Shown here: positions 1 through 11,410 of the stretch, one piece after another
How positions within the stretch are numbered: the first letter of the stretch is position 1
How the letters are laid out: the number at the start of each line of letters is the position of its first letter
Assembly: GCA_950295325.1 (NCBI GenBank)
Contig: OX485808.1
Coordinates: forward strand, 27,982,527-28,046,526
Source: Polytrichum commune
Lineage: Eukaryota; Streptophyta; Polytrichopsida; Polytrichales; Polytrichaceae
Length of the DNA stretch: 64,000 nt
Direction of reading: 5' to 3'
Notes under the pieces: generated by a model
Told to the model about the DNA's origin: nothing
Database searches by the model: none
Seen by the model: only the letters and a program-made list of their open reading frames with translations
Program-made: the position numbers and the translations under genes

Positions 1-2100
1 GCTCACATCCTCCTTCGAGAGGGGTAATCCACAGACCTGGAAGGATTAACACTATCCTACACCTGATAAGAGAGTTATCGGAGGGTCTCTTGAGAGCAGC
101 TCTGCTACTGACCACTCCTCATGTAATACTCATTCCTACTTGCGCACTTCCAATTTCCCGCATCGGAGGGGAACAGACTCTGGGGACCGGGTTTTGCAAG
201 CATCATAGGTCGTTACGGAGTGGTCATGGAAATCTGCCCAGATAGCATGAGCATTGGGAACGGAGCCATGGGGTAAGCTACGGTTGAGCGAAAGCTGTAC
301 GATGCATAACAAAAATGAAAATATATCATGTAGTCTTTCGGTGGACAGCTCTCTGGATCTTGCAGAAGCTCGGCCAAGTGGTACTCACAGGTCAGTTGCT
401 GGCCAGCCTCCGTCTTCGCTCGATGCATGCTTGCTTGCTTGCGCTCTAAAAGATCTCCAACTACAACCGCCCGTAAACCTGGCTTGATGATGTGAGTTGA
501 TGTGTATGCACTTTCACTTCGCAGCAACAGCCGACCTACTTCCTCCCTTCCCTCCTTTCCGAAGGCCTCTCCTCTTATATGTTGAGCAAGTTCAAAAGGC
601 CCAGACGGAGACTGACAAACGACCCAAATGCACGGACAGGAAAGGCGCAGTGACCAGGTGACCTCACAGTGCCGACGTTATGTTAGGTGAGAAAGAGTAA
701 AATCCAAGGAACCCTAAGACAAAGGAAGAATGTATGCACCCTGCTTCTTCATCCCCTACTCTGGAAATCTAAAGTCTGCAACTCACGTGTCTGTCTGAAG
801 AAACAGCGACAAAGGGTTTCAAAGAACTCAAGAGCTCACAGAACATCCTTAAAGTACCTGCCGCCCACCCCCCACCATAACAAAAAGAGCTCCCACACAC
901 ACGCGCACAGCAGTGGCATCGGAGACGAAAGCGACAGATGGCATGGCATCATCAGACTGTCCGATGTCCACTGCCATCCACATCCCCTGATACTTTAAAC
1001 TCAACGCAGAAAGAAACCCAAACCCAGACCAACAATCATCAAGATAAACCAAACAACCTCCGTCACATCACCAAAAGCAACCGACCAACCCCCAAGTGCA
1101 AACTCAGTCACAAGTGACTGACTTCGGTGAAGCTCTTGTGAGCAAGCAAGCGAGTAAAGCGAGCAAACGCAATGGAGTGTAGTTACAAGCTCCCCTCTCT
1201 TCTCCTCTCTTCTCTCCCTCACTCCTTACAAATCCCACATGAAGCCGGTCAATACTTTACTTACACATGCACCTCCATCTACAACCTACTTACTTCCTCA
1301 CGACATCATGAAGCCACAAAAACATCAACACTGTCAGCGGCAGGCAAGCAGGCACCTGTCCCTGATTAAACAAAACCCCAACAAAAGGGAAAACAAATTA
1401 AAAAGGAATAGTAACTCCCCCCCCCCTTCCTCCCTCCCTCCCCGCTCCCCTCGCCTCCCCGGGCGCCCGTCCCCTCCGTCGCTCCGGCAATAGAAAAAGA
1501 GTAAGATAAGTTAAGCTAGTCTAGTACTATTCCCCGTCGTTTTTGCAAATTTTTGTTTTCTTTTAATTTCCTTCCCCACACGTCTGATGAGTCTCCGACA
1601 CAGACAGCAGCCCGCCCACAGGCCCCATTTAAAGGTTCCCTTAAGGCAGCACCGCTGTTACCAGCTTATCACATAAGTATATTATCACTGCATGCCAAGG
1701 AAGAGGACACCTCGCGTCCTTCATTTTCTCTCTTCTCTCTTCTCTCTTCTGATGAACTAGTAGTCCTCCAACCGATCTCTGGTCGAAATCTTACTCTTTC
1801 CCTTGCAACTCAAATCCTTCCACCTTCCTTTCTTCATCGACGCCTAAGTTACCTTAAATTGTTACCAGCTTGGTGCCACTCGAAAAAACATGACCTACTT
1901 ACATGCGCAAGGCTGCGATGATTCTTTCCACCAGTGCGGTGGGAGAAATTTACATGAAGTTTCGACGATGTTCGTTAAGATCGGTAGGCCAGCGGCGAGT
2001 AGGATAAGTTTTGGATCTCTCTAGCTCCCCCTTCTAAGCTTCACTTACCCTCCGCTTCAAGAGCGCCGTCCTTCACTCTTCCCTCCGACCCTTCACCGCT
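1..2100. other. GC- and CT-richer unassigned segment at the left edge
   Basis: This stretch is richer in G+C than the repeats to its right. It has pyrimidine tracts (about 1190-1230, 1415-1475 and 1720-1750, the last with repeated TCTCTTC) and a 10-base C run at 1417-1426. Open frames of up to 122 codons occur (plus 1553-1921; minus 213-527), but none shows a domain or codon pattern I recognise. It could be the leader and promoter of a gene running left out of the window, or a gene end. I see no splice-joined coding sequence. Confidence 0.35.
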
Positions 2101-2136
2101 CCACAACTGGCTCGCTGGCTGGATGCATCCCCCTTT

Positions 2137-2830
2137 TCATCCTTCGGACATTCCCTTCATCCATCCCTGTGCTGCATGGATGGATGGGTCGGACATTCTG
2201 TTCATCCATCCGACCTGGATTGTCCGTGCTCGTTGATGTTGGTGGTGCTTGGGCGAGGTTGCGACACTTGACCCTCGACCTATGTAGGCGGGGAGCCTGA
2301 TTGGTTTGATGGCTTTTGAGTAGAGGAGCCACGTCATCAACTCTCCTTTTTCATCCCTTGCCACTTCCTCCTTTCATCCATCCATGTCCTGGATGGATCG
2401 GCCGGACATTGTATCCATTCGTTTGACTAAATTGTTCATGCTTCTTGTGTCGTGCTTGCAATTGGGACACATGACCCTCGTTCTGTAGGGAGCTTGTTTT
2501 GAGTTTTTAGTAAAGGGCCTTTGGGCAATTTCTTCATCCATTTGTGTGTTCATCACATGGATGGATGGATGGATGGATGGACCACACATTTCATTCATCT
2601 GCTTGAACTGGATTGTTTGTGGTTGTTATGGTCTTTGGGACACATGACCCTCAAACTATTACGGAGCTTGGGTTTTGTGTAGAACGAAGCGACGTCATCC
2701 GCACTCTTTTTCATTCTTTGCACGATTTACATATATTCATCCGTTACTTCACCCAATAAGCTTTTGTTGCATGGACGGAAAAAAGACAACGGGATATTCT
2801 CTTCATCCAAAGTACGGTAGATCTTAGATT
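2137..2830 (+). repeat. Decayed tandem repeat, ~175-200 bp units with CATC/GATG palindromes
   Basis: About three and a half units follow one another. Each has a CATCCATCC...GGATGGATG inverted block, then GGACATT, a TGGATTGT-like block, and the anchor GACACATGACCCTC (starts at about 2263, 2466 and 2639, so spacings of 203 and 173 bases). Each continues with GGAGC..G.TTTT and, in two units, ACGTCATC. The last unit (about 2740-2830) is partial. Open frames across it reflect the repeat, not a protein. Confidence 0.75.
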
Positions 2831-3840
2831 TAGATTTCACATGTGAACTTGAAAGCTTGGAGTAGACTATTTGATGGTTTGTTGGGATTTACGTAGCAGC
2901 CCATTGGATGGGAGACAAGTTGTTAAGTACTTGAGAGGTGGCCATATATTCCCATAGCTCACTCATTTATAGTAGACGTGTTTGCGTGGTCTTCGATGTT
3001 AGAACATTCTAGAGTTACTCAACCCTTAATGGTCCAAGCCAATAACCATTATGGGTCTCAAGACGTCATACGGAGGTGTTTAAGGTTACTTATTTGTCCT
3101 CTTATTGCTATGTTTAGTAAACAACCCCACCTATAATTTGCCCGTTCATTAATCACATAATCTACATCAAAGTATGTGTATATGTAGTATTTTGAAACAA
3201 AAAGATGCATGGATTGTTTAATTGACCTATATTGGAATACATATCATGTATATTTTATCATTAACATGTACATACGACTGCGTTTTCATTTGTTGTTTGT
3301 TTTTTCAGTAGGTTGTACTAGATATCATTCTAAATCCCATAGATGAAGTGGACTTCAAACTAGATACTTATATGGGAGACTATTCCAAATTATCGTGTGA
3401 GCAATAGAACACATGCAAATCCCTCGAAGGGGCGTGTATTACCACATGAATGAAATAAGAAAGAGGAAGGTGGTTGTATGATCACCTCTATGAAATGATT
3501 ATTTTCAATTTGTACCCAAAGAAATTCGTCAGTTCTTTAGTAATGTGAGAATGGTCCATTGACCAATCTCATTACATTTCCGTTAAAAGGGGGACGGTGT
3601 AGTGTTTTTTTTCTTTCAATTTTGGACCCTTTATGTAATGTACAAGTAACTATGGAAAAAATGATCATAACCTAGTCTAGTGTCAACAGAGGCTTGGTGA
3701 TTTTCAAGTTATGGGTTGTTTCAGTATGACGCGTGTGATATGAGTAATGGCATTGTACGAGATGGTTTCCATGAGGTTTTTAAGCTTGTGCTATGAAATG
3801 TCCAAGTCAGCGAGGTGATCATTGAAGGTCATCTTTTTTC
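2831..3840. other. AT-rich intergenic sequence, nothing recognised
   Basis: No open frame above about 60 codons and no motif I can name. The composition matches the repeat-derived DNA elsewhere. It ends in a T-rich/G-rich stretch with a 12-base G run at 3861-3872, just beyond the 3' end of the LINE relic on the minus strand. Confidence 0.5.
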
Positions 3841-6620
3841 TTTTCTTTTGGGGGTGGGGTGGGGGGGGGGGGAGTTCCAACCAAGTTGTTGGAGATGTGG
3901 GATCAAGATGTCATATGTCACATGGTTTCATGTTCTGGCCACGTCAAAGAATATATTGTCATGGTAGGTAAGTTCAATCGTTTGGATTTTGATAAAGTTG
4001 TGCAGGGAGAATGATGGGGTATCCATGGGACTTTTATGCCTACGATGCATAAAATATTGAGGTGTATTCTAGTGAGGCATCTGCAATTTGGGAGAAAGCA
4101 TGAACGCGGGAGTATAGCCAATACGGGAGTGTATGTTATGGATGTCTGTGGATGTCCACGTGATCAAGAGTCAAGTGTCATATGTTGGGATGTGCAAATA
4201 AAGTTTCAGCAATGGCATGGACGGCCTTGTTGTGCCGGTCAGTTTAAAGGTCATCAACATGTTTGTTAATGCAACATGATAGGAGGTGTAGGCACATGTC
4301 ATTTTGATAAAGGCAATAAAGGTTGTTGAATTGGAGAGGGTGTTATCCACGGTTGTTTGTTTGCATAATTCACCCATGGTACATGTTGTATCTAAACTCA
4401 AGAGTTTGCATAATTTCAAGATCCAAGGTATGTTTGGAGCATTAAAAGAGCCTAGCCACTGTGGGGGTCAATGTTTGGGTTATCTAACCATTTTGACGCA
4501 TATGGAAAGATGCATAGAAGACAATATAGCTTTCGTTCACTTGCTTGGTATTTCTTTTAATATTAGAAATGGAGCCGTCATATTGTGTAGATGTAGGTTT
4601 TCATGCATGCCAATAAGAAATTCTATGTCATACGAGGTGGAAGATGATTTAAAAAGGGGGATAGGGTCTCGTGCGGAGCCACCTTTGGCAACTTTATTAG
4701 CTTCATCATTTTCAATGATGTTGTTGTGAGCTTTTAACTTTTGTATTGTAATATGGTGGGGCGTGTTTTGTAGTATGTGGTAGAGGATATGGGCTATCAA
4801 GAATTTGTCCAAGTAGTTATGTTGAAATGATGGGTGGTGGATGTGTAGATTTGTTCAATGGGTGGTGGATGTGGTAGTTGAGAATAGATAGATAGATAGA
4901 TAGATAGACATTATTTTTATACTAAAAAAGTCAATTGTGAGATGTTGGGTGAGTTGTATTGTGAGGAAAAATGCTTCAAATTCAACAAATTTTATTTGGG
5001 TAGCTTGAGAGTTTAGTTGCAACATTTGGTGTGGGTAAGGCCAATGTAAACACCATTGCCATCATTGTCAGGGCAATAAGTTGTTTGTATAGTAAGAGTG
5101 TTAGGTATGGTGTCTTACATGGGGGGTGGTAAAAGATGGAGATAACGGGGGTTGTAATGTGGTTTAGTAGTCCATGAGTGCATAAAATTGTGAGAATGAA
5201 GTGTTATGGAAGGAATGTTTGTATGGCATTGGTGAGAATACATGTGTGTGTTGGGGGGGGGGGTAGGAGGGATGTTATACAAAAGTTGATATGGACTCTA
5301 GTGAGTATTGTGTTGGGTATATAGTAGGGTGAGTAAATGGTTCTTTGGAGGTATAATAGGTGGGAAAGTCTAGAGGAAGGGGAGTGTTGGAGGGTGAGTG
5401 GTGGTGTAGGGTTATGTGATTTATATGAGGGTGATTGAGAATGTCAGAGGTATTTTGAGATCAATCGTTTTGGGAGATGATGAGTATTGAGATGTTGTTT
5501 GGGTGGTGTTGGCTACCATTCTAGCCTACCACATTGCTTTTGGCAAAAGCTTGGAGTGTGGTATACACACATAGCCGTGATTTGTCACTTGAAAGGAGAA
5601 TGTTGATCCTAGTGAGCCAAATATTATGAGGGGAAATGGATTGTGTAAATTGAATTGAGTATGTGAAGAGGGAAGGAGAAATCATAAGACGTGAGTGCAA
5701 AGTTGTGGGAAAGTGGTTGATTAGTGGAAGGACTATATTAGTGGGACGAAGATGTGGTTGTTCAAGACGATTCCAATGATGCCACTAGTGTGAATTATGG
5801 TGTTGATTCATTTTCGAGTTGGTCCAAATATGTGGTATGTTTATTAAATTTATAGAGTGTGGGTGATTTTCTAGGGAGTATTTTGATGTATCTATTCACT
5901 TAGAGGAGGAGTCTTCTAGCAAGATTTGATATGTGTGTGTGTGGGGGGGGGGGGGGGCAATGGTGGTGGTAGGTGTATGATGTTGGAGGCAAAATAATCC
6001 CATAGCCAAAAATATCCTTGTAAGCGAACCACAACAATGTATGTGCCTTTGTGGTTGTGTATCTATGCATAAGGAGGACAAACTCCTATGGTTGATTTAT
6101 TTGTAAGAGTACTTTTGTCAATGTTAAATCCTTTTGGTGTCCGGTGAGGTATGGGATAGTGAGAGGTTGATGTATGTATCTCCAATCTCAAGTTATGGTT
6201 GTGAATATGACTTGTGGAGTTTGTTGTGGAGGTTTCCTTGTTGTGTTTGGTTGTGGCTTGTGCGAGGAGAAGGAGATGGTGATCATATGATATGTGTCCT
6301 ATGAATTTATTTACTTTATTTTCGTGTGTCCATATGTGGAGTGTTGTGGAGAGGAGGCCGTTAGCATTGAATTTTGTATGTCCGCTTAGAGGGACTCCAT
6401 TGATCCTTACATTCTACTAGTTCAAATGAGCTATTTTTTTGAATGTTGCATGGCTTTTGGTTTCGGGGTTGGGATATTTGGGGCGGGTTAAGGATATTTC
6501 ATGGTAGAATTATGTGAAAGTTTTGGTATGTAGTGGGGGGAGGATGCAGAGGGCTTGTGATTTATGCATTTAGGGGAGGGTGGTGATGTCACAGGGAGGT
6601 CACTTCATTGTCAAGTTGAC
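3840..6620 (-). mobile_element. Dead LINE (non-LTR retrotransposon), RNase H and 3' part
   Basis: Read on the minus strand with frameshifts. At about 4700-4810 lies a degenerate RNase H end (KLKAHNNIIENDEANKVAKG, compare the family pattern H-x-G-N-x-x-A-D-x-L-A). At about 4190-4330 there is a zinc-knuckle-like tail (HLLSCCINKHVDDL then DRHNKAVHAIAETL). At about 3930-4000 a further tail block reads IKIQTIELTYHDNIF. The order RNase H, knuckle, tail is that of plant LINE ORF2 3' ends. Minus-strand frames from about 4.8 to 6.4 kb are unusually open for non-coding DNA, but I could not identify reverse transcriptase blocks there. The reading frame is broken in many places, so the copy is inactive. 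The boundaries are approximate. Confidence 0.7.
4884..4907. repeat. (GATA)n microsatellite
   Basis: About six copies of GATA/TAGA in a row, inside the LINE relic on the minus strand. Confidence 0.9.
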
Positions 6621-6860
6621 ACCACGTGCGGACAAAGTTTGCTACCCCTATATTACATGCCATATATAATTTTAAAATTTATGATATTTTTTCTACATAT
6701 ACATAACCGTTGATAGTATCTTTTGTATACTTTTTTGAAATTTTTCGTCATCTTTATTTTTTTTAGTAATTGTTTTAGTTCAATTTTGTGTCATTCTAAT
6801 TAGAAATGGTATGTTTTATGAAACAAACAAATCATCAAATTTAGTTACCACTTTTAATTA

Positions 6861-7177
6861 CTCCCTCTGTTTCAAAATAAAACCGTGGTTTCTATTTCAG
6901 TGCGGGATTAAGAACAGTGACCAGCTTTGAACCACAATGCGTTTTTTAACCAAAATTGGGAGCTGCCGAAAATTAGCAAGCTGGCACGGAGTATACAGTA
7001 TTTACCGAGGCTACTGTAGCTTCTTAGATAAATATACCATATTTATTAGTAGGCCCAGCTGCACTGCCGTTGTTAGCCGTGAATGATAGGCATGAGTAGT
7101 GGTAATAACAAAACCATGGTTTTATTCTGGCACGGAGTTTATGCATAAACCATGGTTTTATTGTGAAACAGAGGGAG
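6861..7177. mobile_element. Stowaway-like MITE (317 bp)
   Basis: The ends are inverted repeats: CTCCCTCTGTTTCAAAATAA on the left, and the complement of the right end reads CTCCCTCTGTTTCACAATAA. The match continues to about 28 bases with two mismatches. TA flanks both sides (6859-6860 and 7178-7179), the Tc1/mariner-type target duplication. The CTCCCTCYGT start is the Stowaway signature. An ACCATGGTTTTATT block occurs twice near the right end. There is no coding capacity. Confidence 0.9.
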
Positions 7178-7325
7178 TATGTCATAGGTACTGTGTATAT
7201 CTACTCATGAAAAAAAATTGATAAAATTTTGACCCATTTTGGTGGTGCAACTTACCAAAAGAAGATTTTATTTGGTCGCACGTGGTGTTCAACTGGACAA
7301 TGGAGTGATCTACCCGTGGGTGATG

Positions 7326-7380
7326 TTAAAAAGGTGTTAGTTAAAAGGTGTTAGTTAAAAGGTGTTAATTAAAAGGTGTT
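7326..7380. repeat. 14-bp tandem repeat
   Basis: About four copies of a TTAAAAGGTGTTAG-like unit, the last ones with small changes (TTAATT). Confidence 0.85.
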
Positions 7381-8371
7381 TTTTTCCAAATAAAAAACAG
7401 AAAATGTGTTGGCTTCTTCTGGGGGTTGTTTGAACATGATAGTATGGATTGTTGTACAATTTTGAGTGTAAAAGGGGGATTGTAGATGGAAGGTGATGTC
7501 AAAAAAAAAACTTCCACAATATTTCTTCCCCTTTATCCATGCAAACTCAGTTGAACAAATGACTGAATGAACCTAATTGATTTTATTAGTGCTCATAGGT
7601 TTTTAACTAAGTAAGATGTAAATCCCCCTTTACAACTTACATACAATCACGCTTTTGTGGAAGGGGGTCATAGGTAGTAGAGAATATGATATTCAAGTGT
7701 TGTTGTTTTTTGATTTTTTGTGTTTGGCATTAATTGAATGCAAAAAAACTAACCACAATACAACCAACACATGGAAACCCAATGTGGGACCCAAGGGGAG
7801 TTAAAAACGATGCTCATCGAGGCCTAACATTAAGTCCTTTGATACACCACACCGAATCAAATTTATAAAGAGGATTTGATATCAACATTTGAAACTTTCT
7901 CTAAATCTAGGAGAGTCCGTTGCCACTCAATAATAATTTGTCAAAGAATCCCAAACAGACCAGTGAATTGTCTCCACTAGCCATGGGGTGTTATTAAAAA
8001 AAAAATCATTCATTTGACACCATATAATCCATGGAAGACCACTTCGCTACAAACCAAATCATGACTAAAACATTTCAATAATTTGTTGACAAGTTTATAA
8101 ATGGATGTTGTAGCATAGGGAAGGAATTTTAAGGACCCAAATTAGACATTTTTAGTAAAGAGTTGCTATATAATGTTAGCAACATATTTCCACACCTATT
8201 GTGCAATCAAACATTGAAGAATATGTTCTCCACCAATTCCATACTTTGCAAATCACAATTTACGCAACACTTGCCGATCTCTACCAAGATCCACCCTCGC
8301 CACTTGTTCACTGCATCTGTTGTGAAGTATTGACCACATGAATGTTGTATTCAATTGATAAATGCTAAAAA

Positions 8372-8372
<1 letters not shown>

Positions 8373-8411
<39 letters not shown>
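8373..8411. repeat. (CA)n microsatellite
   Basis: About twenty uninterrupted CA units, followed by CGTATATA. Confidence 0.95.
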
Positions 8412-8413
<2 letters not shown>

Positions 8414-8504
8414 ATATATTTGCTTGTGTCTCCATGTTAATCTTAGGGTCCCCTCCAAATGAAGTTTATGGAGAATTACACACATTGATAGAGAAAGAGG
8501 AAAG

Positions 8505-8570
8505 CTAATGTACACGGGAGAGGAAATTATTGCACACAAGCAGACCTCTCACCCATCCAACATAGACACT
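8505..8570 (+). repeat. Dispersed repeat copy (shared with 35.33 and 36.49 kb)
   Basis: The block GAGAGGAAATTATTGCACAC...ACCTCTCACCCATCCAACAT recurs at 35325-35400 and, more diverged, at 36480-36545, in the same orientation. No coding content. The element type is unknown. Confidence 0.6.
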
Positions 8571-9259
8571 TGACCTCTTATAGGTTTGTGGCTAAGTCAT
8601 CTTCAAATAACTTAAACTGAATGAATTCAAGGTCTTTAAAGCTATTTTTGGTACCTCATCAACTAAAAATACTACTATATGGGTTGCATATTGTTGCATG
8701 GTTTTTATGTTGAATGAATGAAAGTTACGCCATATGCTAATGTCTCAGATGGAGTTTTATGAGACGATCCCAAGATATAACCACTTTCCTTATAAATCAA
8801 AGCTCACAATTTTTGTTGTCAAATCAACTATAAATAAAACCTCCGAGTTGCAAGCTATTTAATATTTTTTATGTTTGGATGAATGAGTGGTGAGGAAAGC
8901 TAAGACATGAGCGGTGAGCGATAACACGTGAGTAGTGAGTGGTAACATGTGAGCAATAAATTAGAAATAATAAAATTACATGACTATAGATGTATCATCT
9001 AATTTTGGTGATATATCGATTGATTTTATTCAATTGTATAGTGTTAACATTTCAAAAGTTGACAACATAAGGGGGCCTATTACCATGGACTATTAGAAAA
9101 AGATTCAATCAATTATTTTTTCTAATATAATAGTCCAAAACGTTGTTGTGTAAAACCAAAGTGGATTTTAATTAATTAATGTCATCAATTGATATTTTGC
9201 AACATTAAGGTAAACACTATACTAGCATCATTACTCGTGTTCAACAACACCAACAAGCT

Positions 9260-10340
9260 TAATCAGTCAAATGACCTTGTTGTATGTGTGTGTTGGAGCG
9301 TGAATGAACTTGTCATTGATGTAATTCACCTTGGAAAGAAATCCAAACTCACAGTACATGTGTTTGAAATACACCCATTTCTCTTTCTTTCCCAGAGCTA
9401 TGGAGTTTAATTTGATGAAGTTTGGGCATATGCATTGTGGAGTGTCACCAATTGTTATCCTCTTTGGGGACAATGTTGATGATCACTCTGAATCTTGGAT
9501 ACGGAAAAACAATTATTTCCATAAAAGTTTATCCATCCATAGGCTTGCCACTCTCTCATTTGTTTTGTGATTTGCCAATGGTGTTGCTAGATTATGATGC
9601 ACAATCCTTGAAAATATGGAAGTTGGGTGAGGTGAGGGTTTAGCAACACACAAAAAATGTAATTGAGGGATGGGGAGTGTCTCAATTGTTGAGAGCCTAC
9701 GACGAGGCGAAAGTGTCTCCCTCTAATGCATTTGGAATCTTGTGTCCTCGAGTGCCAATACCTCCTTTCCCAAGATATTGGTATAAAACCTCACTAGCCA
9801 TGTGTTGGGTACAATAGGCTAGTCCACTACATGCTTCTCCTTGCTGCCACTCACACAACGCTCATTGTTGTTATGGCAAAACCAAGCTCATGCTCCACAT
9901 TGTTGGTGGAAGGAAACTTCACCTTCACCTCTTTCTATGTTGGAGCAAAGGTGCCATGCTTGCCAATTTCCACTTTGAGATTGCACAAATTCCATGTAAC
10001 ATCTTTTGGCATAGTTGGGTGGCAATCTTATAATGTGCCACTGCAAACTAGGGCCATCAATCTCCAACATTGATCTAGAATGTGCCATGCCACGGCCTGC
10101 ATAATTCAAGGACTCCTCTATGCATGCCTTTTTGCCCAAGTGTCTGGACAAAGAGTAGAATAATTTACTTTATTGGGTTGACGTGAGTCGCATTTGGCAT
10201 TGGGTGGCAAGTCAAGTTTTTGTTTGGTGAAACCAAACAACTCTATGCCCTCTAAGGCACAAACCTTGGTGTTAAGACCTTCTGCCTTTGACAAGACTTC
10301 ATGGACTATGCCATTAGCCTTGGGGCTCCACACTTGGTAG
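9260..10340 (-). pseudogene. Unrecognised decayed open region, minus strand
   Basis: Minus-strand frames at 10118-10333, 9888-10151 and 9267-9473 are open and overlap across frame changes, as though one longer coding sequence had been broken. The predicted pieces have an ordinary protein-like mix, including Trp and Cys (for example GNWQAWHLCSNIERGEGEV). I do not recognise a family. It could be an old transposon protein or a gene fragment. Plus-strand frames in the same interval are equally unrecognised, so the strand is uncertain. Confidence 0.3.
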
Positions 10341-10529
10341 TAGAATCAAGCTTCGATGGCTTTTAAAATACAACCTACACAAGTGGACCCACCTTTCTAC
10401 CATGACCTATCATTTGCGATCTGCATAAAGGTCCATATCAATCATCCATTGTGGCTTTGTATTGACAAGTTATTTTGTTCATGGATTGTTAAAGCCACTT
10501 GTTGTGGACCGTTTCACAAGGTTGCATAA

Positions 10530-11410
10530 GAACAAATGTTTGTAATGTTTGTATTTAGTGTATTGGCACCAAAACACTATATTCGTTTTCTTTAAATGTC
10601 TAGAGAATAAACTCCGCATGAAAGTTCAATTTTTTTCTTTAGAGAATTAAAGTCCAAAATCTTCATGTTTAGTGTCTCGGATCCCAAACACTAGAATCTC
10701 ATTTCATGGGAATCATTCTATAGCCCAAGAACGCATTGTTGGGGTCATTTGGAGCCCACTTGACCAAATTTGATTCAATATTTTCGTGAGAAAAGGTCCG
10801 AAATCTTGATATGTAGTGTCTTGGATCCAAGACATTAATTTCCTACTCAAAAGCATTGTTGGGGTCATTTGATCAATTTGGTTTATTGTTTTTTGTGATA
10901 ATGACAACCCAAAATCTTGATATCTAGCATCTTAGATCTTACACACTAAGTTCTCACTTTGGGGGAACTTTCTTGGGCCTTGGGAAAAGTTGTTGGGATA
11001 ATTTAGGGCCCACTTGACCAAATTTACTTCGATATTTTTCTTAAAATAAAAGTCCAAAATCTTGATATGTAGTGTCTCGTATTCAAGACAACAACCTATC
11101 AATCTTTAATTTTTTTCAAAAAAAAACACTAAGACACATTGGTGGTCCATTTTTGGGTCCTTTGGAAACATCTTGAAAATAAAATCTTGAATGACCATTA
11201 GAATGCCCAAAATTATAGCCTTAACACAAACGCATAAAAATTTCATTTTGGAGTAATTATTGAATGCACAAGGTGCTTTCTTGTGGCTTTGATTTGATTA
11301 TTTGGAGATCACTTGAACAAATAACATTAAAAGATCATAAATTTCATATTTACATAATTCTCGTATTTTGACTTTTGGCACCAAGACAACATGTCCTCAT
11401 TCTTTAGAGA
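10530..11410 (+). repeat. Decayed tandem array, ~145 bp period
   Basis: The anchor AAATCTTGATATGTAGTGTC recurs with changes starting at about 10657, 10801, 10912 and 11057 (steps of 144, 111 and 145). Each is followed by a GATC.AA.ACA block and by GCATTGTTGGGGTCATTTGG...CCACTTGACCAAATTT. A weaker unit precedes it at about 10537, and related phrases (CACCAAGACAACATGTCCTCATTCTTTAGAG) extend to about 11410. The short step points to an internal deletion in one unit. Confidence 0.75.

Larger units (their letters stand above)
7381..9250. other. Gene-free AT-rich stretch
   Basis: No coding region recognised. It contains a (CA)n microsatellite and one copy of the dispersed ATCCAACA-type repeat (8505-8570), listed separately. 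Short GAGTGGTGAG-like repeats occur at about 8885-8960. The rest shows nothing I can name. Confidence 0.5.

Noticed and set aside
4304-4729. 141-codon plus-strand open frame
   Set aside because: It lies opposite the minus-strand LINE tail and RNase H motifs, which are recognisable; the plus frame is a shadow.
6861-7177. A hairpin precursor or microRNA gene
   Set aside because: The long inverted ends with CTCCCTC and TA flanks are explained by a Stowaway-type MITE; no small-RNA evidence is available.
10530-11410. A CRISPR-like array of repeats and spacers
   Set aside because: The units are long, diverged and contiguous, without uniform repeats and unique spacers, and the host is a plant.
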